NCBI GenBank assembly: GCA_947184155.2
Contig: CAMXCT020005079.1
Coordinates: 342,822 to 406,821, forward strand
Reading direction: 5' to 3'
DNA: 64,000 nt
Origin: Cladocopium goreaui
Taxonomy: Eukaryota; Sar; Dinophyceae; Suessiales; Symbiodiniaceae
The translations under genes were made by a program, and so were the position numbers. Each line of letters opens with the position of its first letter. Within the stretch, counting starts at the first letter, position 1. Shown here piece by piece: positions 21,940-31,200 of this stretch. The notes beneath the pieces were generated by a model. That model worked only from the letters and a program-made list of their open reading frames with translations. It was not told where the DNA came from and searched no databases.

Positions 21940-22021
21940 AAGATCTTGTTTTTCTTCTCGTGTCACTTCTTTTTCAAAGCAGTTTTGCTCTTAGGTCTCG
22001 TTTAGACCGGATCTATCAATA

Positions 22022-23121
22022 TGACCTACAACTGGTCATCGTGGAAAGATTATCAAAATTCGTCATAGTCGCAATGGTCGTCGTATGGACCTCCTCTTCC
22101 GTCGTCATGGAAACAAGATGACACCCATCATGACTTAAACCTGGCTCATGGGTATCCATTGTTTCGCACTATTCAACCTACTGCTTGGAGCCGTAAAAAG
22201 GGTATTCATGGTCTCGATCCTCTTGAACTTCCAGTACATCAGCTTTGTCGTTATGGACTTCAAGGTCTTCGCCCTTTGAGTGCAGGCAGGTTTGTAGGTT
22301 TGGTGTGCACCAGATCGGTGGCAGAATCCGTGTTTACTGCTCAGTTGTTGAAGAGCATGCGGGAGAATGCGGTCGACATTGACATCATCGCAGATCACTT
22401 GCATCAGACCAATTCACCAACAACGTCGACTCCATCAAAAAATGACCAACTAGTTGAGTTCATTGCTCCGTTAATTCATGAAGTGGTCACAAAGCTTAAA
22501 GCCTTGCAGCCACAGAAGACTGAAGGTCAAGCGCTTCGACGTGTACAGGCTTTAGAAGCGCAGCTCAAAGCAGCGCAAGATCAGTTGGCAGCCGCAAGTC
22601 TTTCAGACCAACCTCAAAGCCATACAAGTTCTCCGAACCCACCACCTAAGCGTAGCCCTAGTTCTGCACATTTAGGTAGCACGCCTAAACGAAAGGCAAG
22701 AAAAACTGGGGAGACGGCTGAACAGAAGTTGTCCAAGATGTTCCCGCCTCAAGAGGCATCGGCACCTTCGGTGCCAGCGGCTGCAGAAGACGTCCGCCGA
22801 ACCCCAGGGTGTATTTCTGATGGTGATGATGGTTCGTTGCTTTCCGTGTCGAAAATTTTGGATGCTTCTTCTCCTGTGCTCAAACAGTACCAACCTGGAG
22901 GCTTTTCGGCGGCTACCATCAAAAAATGGTTTCAAACATTCCCGACGGAGACCCAGCAACCTGCGAAGAAGATCATACAGATTTTGAATGATTCGGGTGT
23001 CACAAAAACAGATCTTCAGCAGGCAGCCATACAATATGGCCTTCCCATGGATATGTCATTGAAAATGACACCATCCACTTTGCACCAAATTGTTGCCATT
23101 GGTGCTAGTTTGACTGCTTGA
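22022..23121 (+). CDS. Retroelement ORF2: coiled-coil/Ser-Pro linker protein
   Basis: The clearly open part is 22159-23121 (320 residues). The same frame extends upstream to an ATG at 22022 through one in-frame TAG, with WSSW/WSSY motifs. Features: a helical run around residues 100-150 (ALRRVQALEAQLKAAQDQLA), then a basic Ser/Pro stretch (KRSPSSAHLGSTPKRKARKT), then a C-terminal helical domain (AATIKKWFQTFPTETQQPAK). It could be a gag-like RNA-binding partner; no family is recognised. After the stop, the same frame stays open at 23143-23418, so the reading may have continued into the endonuclease before a frameshift. Confidence 0.55.
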
Positions 23122-23350
23122 CTAGTTCGTGATCATGAAAGCATGAATGTGGAAGTTTTGCTTTCCATGATTGACATTCCGCGCTCAGCGTTGACTCATT
23201 TTGTGCATTCTGTACCTTTCATGTCGAAAGGACCAGCAATGTGGAGCCTGAGCATTTTGCATGTCATTTTGTTGACACGTTACTCAGCTCCCACATTGAC
23301 TACTCGTCAATGGCGCAACCGTTTAAAAGAATTTAGGCATCTCACCACAT

Positions 23351-24646
23351 ATGCACACTTATCCGTCTTTTCAATCCTCACATGTGGTCTATGTCAAGAT
23401 GCCGTTTCACCCACCTGACCAGAAGCGGAGGTGGTACACGCAGTCCGGACATTTTTATGTCGGTTCCACTGCCATCTCAGCAGTGAAATGTGAGTTCGAT
23501 AGGTTTGCAAAATTGAAACAAATTCGGCGCAACCTCGCAGTTCATGCTGAACTGTCAATCTGCTATTGGAGCAGGACAGATTTTGAATCGTACACGTGTA
23601 TTGTTTTGCAAGCATGCACAACGTACAACGATGCCTGGGTCCGTGAACATTTGTTAATTAGCTCTTGGCAACCTGCTTTGAATCATCCCTTCATTTTAAA
23701 ATTTCTCAAACTAAAATCTGAAGGTTGGATGATGCAGTTACGAAAAAATCGCCAGGGTCCAGTTAAATTGAGTCCGAGATTGTATCAAAGAGTTCGACGA
23801 CGCTTGTTTTCTCTTGGATCGGTGCCGTCACCTCATTCGTTTCAAGAACAAGCTTGGAGAATTGTGTGCCAAATTAGCCTGTTCACACGAGCGAGCTATG
23901 AAGCATGCAAGCGAATTCGATCAGGAGAATTTCATACCCTGGAAGTTTATGCGTTGTACAGGCCGGCCAATCACATGGAAGAACCCGGTAGATCTAGAGT
24001 CAAAAGTTTGATTGGAAAAGCGTTGCTGTTTCGCAACGCCACAGTTCCAAAAAACAATTTGCCATTGCATATTCCGTTTTTGGCCCTTGACAATTTTCGA
24101 ACGAATCTTGAGACTTGGATTCGGCAGCTCATTCTACAACATAAGAATGTTGCAATTCCTCTCGTTCTACCGACTCATCGACTCAGAGAACAAGGTTTCC
24201 CCAAGTTGAGCGAAATTCTACACAACCATCGAAAAGTGGAAAGACGATGGATAACTTCTGACATCGAAAATCTACCTTGCTGCTGTAAAGAACTACGTTC
24301 TATAGCAAAGCAGCACATACACAAGACAGGGCATGTCGCCATCAACTTGGACGACGTCAACTTGCCATCAAAACTACACATTTTCGCCAACGCCAACGCC
24401 AATTCTACGTATTTTCATTCTCGGTCACAATATTTTAATATATGTTCAAACGCGATCATTCGTTGGCTGAAACATCATGGATTACCACCTCAATTGGCTT
24501 TCAAGTTTTTGGAGAAGATCACCGCAGAATGGAAGCTTCATTTGGATGCCATTGACAATTTACATCAATTTACCAAGATTTTCTTTTCATGCTGTTCAAC
24601 ATCTTTTACATTGGCTCCCCAAGGACTGCGTGATTCATCATGGTGA
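23351..24646 (+). CDS. Retroelement GIY-YIG endonuclease and CxC linker
   Basis: The 431-residue ORF starts with a GIY-YIG nuclease: VVYVK (residues 12-16) for the GIY strand, HFYVGST (34-40) for YIG, Arg/Lys residues after it, and the catalytic-type Glu in REHLLISSWQPALN (Glu99). These nucleases nick the target during target-primed reverse transcription. A long linker follows, with DIENLPCCCKELRS (CCC near residues 309-311) matching the CxC patch described between endonuclease and RT in permuted Penelope-like elements. The reading ends in a different frame from the RT ORF, which it overlaps by 170 bp. The true coding start is probably upstream in another frame (from 23143). Confidence 0.75.
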   Translation: MHTYPSFQSSHVVYVKMPFHPPDQKRRWYTQSGHFYVGSTAISAVKCEFDRFAKLKQIRRNLAVHAELSICYWSRTDFESYTCIVLQACTTYNDAWVREHLLISSWQPALNHPFILKFLKLKSEGWMMQLRKNRQGPVKLSPRLYQRVRRRLFSLGSVPSPHSFQEQAWRIVCQISLFTRASYEACKRIRSGEFHTLEVYALYRPANHMEEPGRSRVKSLIGKALLFRNATVPKNNLPLHIPFLALDNFRTNLETWIRQLILQHKNVAIPLVLPTHRLREQGFPKLSEILHNHRKVERRWITSDIENLPCCCKELRSIAKQHIHKTGHVAINLDDVNLPSKLHIFANANANSTYFHSRSQYFNICSNAIIRWLKHHGLPPQLAFKFLEKITAEWKLHLDAIDNLHQFTKIFFSCCSTSFTLAPQGLRDSSW

Positions 24647-25865
24647 TCATGAACAATTTCGTTTGACCTTATTTTGTCCTCAGCTATATTTTCAAGGTGC
24701 ACTCAATACCTGGAAGGATCCGGAACTTTTTGAACAACTACCCATTTCTCCACAAGAAGCGCAACTTCGTATTCAACAGGCTTTTCCCACTTACTTGGTC
24801 AGGACATATCCATGGGGCTTTCGCAAAAAAAGCCGCCTTGCCATATGGTTTTGTCTTTTTGAAACGGAAAAAGATTGGAGCAAAGGTAGGACTCTGATCA
24901 GTTCTTTTCAGAGCTATCAGTCCACATTGTTGAAAGCAGTGTCACGCTGTTTAGACTCCATGCTCCGAGAAGTTTGGCCTCAACAATTAGGGCAACAGAG
25001 TGTTCCTGAAATTTGGAACACCATTCATTTGGCATTTCGTGAGATTCCCGAAGAAGTTCATTTGCAATTTTTGAATGATGATTTGGTAAGTTTTTTCAAC
25101 TCTCTTCCGCAAAACAGACTTCTCGATGCAGTCCATGCATTGATCATATCATGGAAAGAACGTCACCCAGGAGATCTCTCAATTTCAGCAGACTTGTCAG
25201 CAACAGGAGACCCGATACAATCAACATTTGCAGGCACTTACAAAAAATCAGCCTACAACATCAGGTCCATCAAAGTTGACGACCTCTTCATCATTGTGAA
25301 GGCTAGCCTTACCAGTCACTATTTCAGCGCACTTGGAAGTATTTGGCGACAAATCCGAGGAGCTGGTATTGGGAGTCAGATTAGTCCGACCATTTCCAAC
25401 CTTGCCGTCACCATGGTGCAGCGAGCGTGGCAACATTCATTTCAGGCGTTCTTCAGTCAGAAATTATTGAACTTTGCCTCAATTAGATATGTTGATAACC
25501 GTTTTGCCGTTTTGGGTTCTGTCATTGCCAGGTCAGATCCAATTGCCATTTATTCTGACCCGGGTTTTTATGGACACCCAGTCGAGCTGAAAAAGGTGAA
25601 TGATTCCATGCTCCTGGGATTCAAAGTTTCCGTTGCCGAAAGAACTGTGACTTATCAATGTCCTAATCAACAACAAATTCGAGATATTGCATCAGCTGGG
25701 TCTATCCGTCTCAGGCTGAGCGGCTTGAAAAGCCGAGCTCACCTGATTAGGAAATACTCGTTTCCGCCTTCAGCAATTGAACCTATAGTTACGTCAGCTT
25801 GCACGGTTGTATGTACAGCAGGGTTTTCTCCGTCCGAAGTATACCTTGCCGTTGGACTCCGGTGA
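24477..25865 (+). CDS. Retroelement reverse transcriptase
   Basis: The 462-residue ORF carries RT palm motifs in order: motif A at about 197-212 (QFLNDDLVSFFNSLPQ), motif B at about 294-308 (GAGIGSQISPTISNLAV), motif C at about 335-342 (SIRYVDNRFAV), and a post-C primer-grip-like stretch (ELKKVNDSMLLGFKV). Motif C is Tyr-Val-Asp-Asn where most RTs have Y-x-D-D, so the second catalytic Asp is replaced. The protein ends just before the right terminal repeat. The first 50 or so residues of this frame are probably not native: the endonuclease frame covers them and coding switches frame near 24590-24610. No RNase H domain is seen, as expected for Penelope-like elements. Confidence 0.78.
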   Translation: MDYHLNWLSSFWRRSPQNGSFIWMPLTIYINLPRFSFHAVQHLLHWLPKDCVIHHGDHEQFRLTLFCPQLYFQGALNTWKDPELFEQLPISPQEAQLRIQQAFPTYLVRTYPWGFRKKSRLAIWFCLFETEKDWSKGRTLISSFQSYQSTLLKAVSRCLDSMLREVWPQQLGQQSVPEIWNTIHLAFREIPEEVHLQFLNDDLVSFFNSLPQNRLLDAVHALIISWKERHPGDLSISADLSATGDPIQSTFAGTYKKSAYNIRSIKVDDLFIIVKASLTSHYFSALGSIWRQIRGAGIGSQISPTISNLAVTMVQRAWQHSFQAFFSQKLLNFASIRYVDNRFAVLGSVIARSDPIAIYSDPGFYGHPVELKKVNDSMLLGFKVSVAERTVTYQCPNQQQIRDIASAGSIRLRLSGLKSRAHLIRKYSFPPSAIEPIVTSACTVVCTAGFSPSEVYLAVGLR

Positions 25866-25899
25866 AGTCAAAAAATGGTTTCGGCGACATACGGCCTTG

Positions 25900-26244
25900 G
25901 TGTGTGAGTCAAACCCTGTTCCAAAGGGCGGTTCGTTTTTTGCGATTTTTGTTGTGCGGTTTTTCAGACCAATGATCAAAACCGGGGGACTGCCTGACTT
26001 GTAGCAGTGGCAGTCCAACGAAGAGGCTGTTACAAGTCACTGAAATGGATTCTGGACGCAGAATCCACGTACCTGTTTTGAAGTGTAGAACCTTTTGTTC
26101 AATTTTTTCTTATCATCATGGCAAGGTGGCCAAGCCAGAAACCACCCACGTCGATTACGGCAATATAAGGCCTTCCAGGGAATTTTCCCGTTACTCAAAA
26201 GAGTTACAAAAAACCAACGACGACATGCGGTCTTGCAAGTGTGT
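25900..26244 (+). repeat. Right LTR-like repeat (pseudo-LTR) of the retroelement
   Basis: Exact offset of 6146 bp from the left copy. It begins 35 bp after the RT stop codon and runs directly into (GT)7-type sequence and then the 41-bp satellite. Confidence 0.9.
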
Positions 26245-26261
26245 GTGTGTGTATGCGGCGG

Positions 26262-27172
26262 TACCCGTATCTGCCAGCTTTGTACTCCAAACTAATACTG
26301 GGAAGTGCTTTGCGCAAGCTTTGTAGTACAAAGTATAGTACTGGGAAGTGCTTTCTGCAAGGTTTGTAGTACAAAGTAGTACTCGGGAAGACTCTGTGCA
26401 AGCTTTGTACTTACAAAGTATAGTACTGGGAAGTACTTTGTGCAAGCTTTGCAGTACAAAGTAGTTAGTACTGGGAATTACTCTGTGCGAGCTTTTTAGT
26501 CCAAAGTAGTACTGGGAATTACTTTGTGCAAGCTTTTTAGTACAAAGTAGTACTGGGAAGTACTTTGTGCAAGCTCTGTAGTACACAGTAGTACTGGGAC
26601 GTACTTTGCGTAGGCTTTGTAATACAAAGTAGTATATACAGGGAACTGTTTGGAGCAGGCTTTGTAGTACAAAGTGGTACTGGGAAGTGCTTTGTGCGAG
26701 CTTTGCAGTACAAAGTGGTACTGGGAAGAACTTTGCGCAAGCTTTGTATACAAAGTAGTACTGGGACGTGCTTCGTGCAAGCTTTGTAGTACAAGTAGTA
26801 CTGGGAAGTATTTTGTGCAAGCTTTGTAGTACAAAGTAGTACTGGGAAATGCTTTGGTGCAAGTGCAAGCTTTGTAGTACACAGTGGTACTGGGAACGAC
26901 TTTGTCCAAGCTTTGTAGTACACAGTAGTACTGGGACGTGTTTGTGCAAGCTTTGTAGACAGTGCGAGCTTTGTAGTACAAAGTGGTACTGTGAAGTACT
27001 TTGTGCAAGCTTTGTAGTACAAAGTAGTACAGGGACGTGCTTCGTGCGAGCTTTGTCGCACAAAGTAGTACTTGGACGTGCTTTGTGCCAGCTTTGTAGT
27101 ACATAGTATTACTGGGAAGTGCTTTGTGCAAGCTTTGTAGTGCAAAGTAGTACTGGGAAATGTCTTGCGCAA
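26262..27172. repeat. ~41-bp satellite 'ctttgtgcaagctttgtagt', about 21 copies
   Basis: Each unit joins 'ctttgtgcaagctttgtagt' and 'acaaagtagtactgggaagt'. 'agtacttt' and 'caaagtagtact' make each unit self-complementary, so single strands can form serial hairpins. Starts 10 bp after the retroelement's (GT)n. Confidence 0.92.
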
Positions 27173-27179
27173 ACTAGTA

Positions 27180-27715
27180 CGTAAAAGGTTCTGTGTGTAA
27201 AAGCTTCTCTGTGTAAAATTTTCCGTGTGTAAACGCATCTGTCTCTAAAGGCTTGTCTGTGTAAAAGATTGCTGCATGTAGAAGCTTCTGTGTAAAAGCT
27301 GCTGTGTGTAAAAGCTTTTCTGTGTAAAAGTTTGCTGTGTGTAAAAGCTTCTATGTGTAAACAAACGTGTGCTTTGTGTAAAAGCTTCTGTGTGTAAAAG
27401 CTTGTTGGGTGAAAAGTTTCTCTGTGTAGAAGATTGCTGCGTGTAAAATTCTGCTGTGTGTAAAAGCTTTCTGTGTGTAAAAGCTCTCTGCGTGAACGCT
27501 TTCTGTGTGTACCAGCTTGCTGTGTAGAAAATTGCTGCGTGTCAAAAAAATATCTGTGTAAAATTTTAAAAGCGTGCTGTGTGTAAACGCTTCTCATGTG
27601 CAGAAGCTTTCTTTGTGTAGAGGCTTTTCTGTGTAAACGCATCTGTGTCTCAAGCTTCTGTGTGCAAAAGCTTCTCTGCGCATTCATTTTTGTGTGCAAG
27701 AGACTTGTCTCTGGC
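27180..27715. repeat. 18-bp satellite 'tgtgtgtaaaagcttctg', second array
   Basis: Same family and orientation as 14222-14796, but more degenerate (units of 16-19 bp with 'gcttgctgtgtg' variants). Confidence 0.88.
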
Positions 27716-27734
27716 GGCAAAAGCTTTGTGACAC

Positions 27735-27990
27735 GCAGAAGAGCTGAGATGAGTTGAGAGGAGCTTCGAAGAGATGAGAAAGGTTGAGCAGTGCTCAGGT
27801 TGAGCAGTTGAGCTTAGGTGACATATGAGAAGAGATGAGATGAGATGAGATGAGATGAGAAGAGCTGAGATGAGGTGAGAAGAGCTCAGATGAGAAGAGA
27901 TGAAGTGTGGAGTGTGAAGTGTAAGTGCGAAGTGTGAAGTGTGAAGAGTGCAGTGTGAAGAGTGGAGTGTGGAGTGTGGAGTTTCGAGCG
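27735..27990. repeat. 'gagatgagaagagctgagat' and 'gtgtgaagtgtgaag' short repeats
   Basis: Two adjoining purine-rich arrays: GAGATGA-type (27740-27905) then AGTGTGA-type (27905-27985). Confidence 0.88.
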
Positions 27991-28228
27991 GGACCTTTGG
28001 AACAGTGCATCGCTGTCGCGCAAAGCACGCACGCACAGGCCTGGCTGGCGCACGGCGCATGCAAGTTCTATAATAGACGAAAAATCTTATAGTATAACCC
28101 TAAGGCAACTTCCGCCCCGCCTCACGCGGGTACTACTGGTATTAGACTGTAAAAAATTATTTTATACTATTGTTGGATTTGTGCCATCCTCCTATCACTC
28201 CACAGGTGCCTTGAAAAGACCAAGTGTC

Positions 28229-31200
28229 TGATCAAGGCCGGATCCAATTTCTCTGGATGATTGCTGGTCATCACCAGCAAGCGCCCGGGTGTGTCAACAA
28301 CACCATCCAGTGTGTTCAGGATGCCAGCCAGGTTCAAAGTGTCTGCGCTATCCATCGACTCGCCATGGGGTCCCATAGGGCCCCAGATAGGTCCACCTGG
28401 CTGGCCGAACTATGGTCCAGCAGTTTAATAATTTAGCAACCTGAAGTTTGGAGAAAGTTGGCAAGCGTGAAGAACAAGTAGACTAACTAGACTGCTGCTG
28501 GCTGGGGCACTCTTTTTTTCGTGAATGACATCCAGCATGTCTTGAAGCAACTTCGAATCCACTTTTCTGGTTGCATCTGCAGACTTCGTAGCCCCGTCGC
28601 CCCTCGGTGTTGGAAAAATATGTGCGGCTACGATGCCTGGACTTTTTGCAGCCAGTGGCACTCCATGTGCTGCCTTGATTGCATAAGGATTTGTAAACCA
28701 GTCAAGGCTCTCTGCAGACTTTGGAGGAGCCTGGAACCATTTCAGATCTGTGCGTGAAGAAATTTCACTTCATTGCTTCAGAAATGACTCTGACATGCAC
28801 TGACACGCAATCTCGATCCTCAGCTGAGCCCTGCTTCGCTTTTTCCTTCCTCGCAGGGCATGCAAGGGCAGGTTGGAAACCACATAGAGCTGCAAACATA
28901 ATTATTGAATTTGACCGCCATTCGTAAAGAACAGTAACAGAAATGCAAAGAAATGCTACCAAGTATCTCTTTCTCTTCAAGGGAGTCGGCCAACCTGCTC
29001 CCCCAGGACTTCCAATTGCAAAACAACTTAACAATAAAATACATTCAAGATGTCTGTTTCAATTTGTTTCAATATGTTTTCACATTTTCCCGAATGCGTA
29101 GCAAGGGTTCCCGTTTCACTCTCGGGTCATGGGGGTTGAAGTCCGCAACCGTCCGCAACCGTCCGCAACTGTCCGCGTGAGGGCCATATGGCCGTGCCTA
29201 TGGTGAGTTCTGCAAAAGGGTCACTTTTTGAGGTTCCAGCGTCGCGCAGCTTCGTTTCGCCTGGCAGGCGTGGCACTTCGTGACATTCAAACGTGCTTCG
29301 TATCGTGTCGAAAAACGTTTTGTGCGGCAAGCACAATACTTTTGCGACGTTTTCAGAAGATGCGTTGATTTTTTTGTGGCAGGCGCAGCACTTTGGAGAC
29401 CATCATCGTCATTTTGTGCAGAACGCGCAGCACTTTCGACGTGTCGTGCTGCGTGCTTTTTCGAATCGCTATGTCAGGGCTGCGTCAAGTGGTGACAAGG
29501 TGCAAATTCCATGGCAGGCGTCGAGTTTTGCAAGATGTGCTGAAAATTGACGGAAGCCTCGCACGAAACATCGATTTTGAGGTAACAAATTTTGAAGTTC
29601 ATGAGAAAACTCGTAGGAAAACTTCGATTTTGTCGCTACAAAGTGTGAAAATTGGAAGATGTCTCGCACGAAATGCTCGTTTTGAGGCTGCAACATGTCT
29701 CGTCTCGATTCTCTGGCTTTCAAGTGGCGTCGCCGTGTCTTTGGGGGAAGCTGCAAAACTCTCTCATTTTCAAATGTTTCCAAACAGGTTGTAATGTCGT
29801 TTTGCTTGGCACGCGTGGCACTTTGAGAGTCTCACGTGTTTGATAAAGTGTCGAAAGTCGTTCTGTGTGACAGGCGCAATACTTTTGCATATACTTTTGC
29901 GTCGTTTTCAAAAGCTTAGTTGCATGTGTCGTGGCAGGCGCAGCACTTTGGAGACCTCCATCGTCATTTTGCATGGCAAGCGCAGCACTTTAGACGTGTC
30001 GTGTTGCGTGTCTTTTTGAATCGCAATGTCAGGGCTGCGTCAAAAGGTGACAACGTGCAAATCGCGTGGCAGATGTGGAATGTTGTGACATGCGATGAGA
30101 CTGCACACTCCTCCACACTTTACACTTTATACTCTACACTCTACACTTTATACACCTCACACTTTACACTCCACACTCTGCACTTTACACTCCACACTCC
30201 ACATTAACACTTTACACTTCACGCTCTACACATGACACTCCACACTCCACACTCTACACTCCACACTCTACACTCCACACTTTACACGAAACACTCTGCA
30301 CTTTACATTCCACACTTCACGCTTTACACTCCACACCACACTCTACATTTTACACTGCACACTCCACACTCCACATCCTACACTCCACACTTTAAACTCC
30401 ACACTCTACACTCCACACTCTACACTCCACACTCAACACTTTACACTGTGCACTCCACACTCCACACTTTACACTTGACACTCCACACTCCACACTTTCC
30501 ACTCCACACTCCACACTTTACACTCCACACTCTACACTCCACACTTTAAACTTGACACTCCACACTCTACACACTCCAAGCTCCACATTCTACACTTTAC
30601 ACTCCACTCTCCACACTTTACACTCCACTCCCCACGCTTTACACTTTACACTCTACACTACACTTTACACTCTACACTCCACACGTTACACTTTACACTC
30701 CACACTCTACATTTTACCCTCCACACTTTTCACTTTACACTCCACACTTTACACTCCGCACTCCACACTCAACACTTTACACTCCACACTTTACACTCCA
30801 CACTTTACACTTTACACTCAACACTCCACACTTCACACTCTACACTCCACACTCTACACTCTAGACTCTACACTCCACACGTTACCGTTACACTTTACAC
30901 TCTACACTACACTCCACACTTTCCACTTTACACTTTGCACTCCACACTCTACAGTTCACACTTTCCACCGCTCACCTTACACTTTACACTGCACACTCCA
31001 CAATAGCCACTTCACACTCTACACACTACATTCCCCACTCAACACTCTACTTTCTTCATACCCTACACTTTGCACTCCACCCTCTTCCGCATTCCGCAGT
31101 CTACAGTGCACTGGTACAGTAACCGGGGAAAATGTACAAGACTGTTCAAATCACTTGTTGCACACAAGTGTTTTACATGACTGCATTCAGGTTCGTGGGC

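Larger units (their letters stand above)
19754..26244 (+). mobile_element. Penelope-like retroelement with N-terminal GIY-YIG endonuclease
   Basis: A 6.5-kb element bounded by 345-bp direct repeats (19754-20098 and 25900-26244; 4 substitutions, no indels). On the plus strand it encodes, in order, a Pro/Arg-rich plus ART-like ORF, a coiled-coil-type ORF, a GIY-YIG endonuclease, a CxC-type Cys patch and a reverse transcriptase. Endonuclease before RT, a CxC linker, LTR-like repeats and insertion at a microsatellite are the published hallmarks of the permuted Penelope-like clade (Naiad/Chlamys type). Both ends sit in (GT)n (19748-19760 and 26239-26252). Frame breaks occur between ORFs, so this copy is probably inactive. 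It is antisense to the BCS1-like host gene and inside its 9.7-kb intron. No target duplication other than GT could be defined. Confidence 0.82.

Noticed and set aside
19754-26244. LTR retrotransposon (Gypsy/Copia) because of the 345-bp direct repeats
   Set aside because: No TG...CA ends, no integrase, protease or RNase H, no primer-binding site recognised; GIY-YIG plus RT fits Penelope-like elements with pseudo-LTRs.
30095-31115. CRISPR-like array
   Set aside because: Continuous degenerate 7/14-bp steps without spacers, in a eukaryotic intron.
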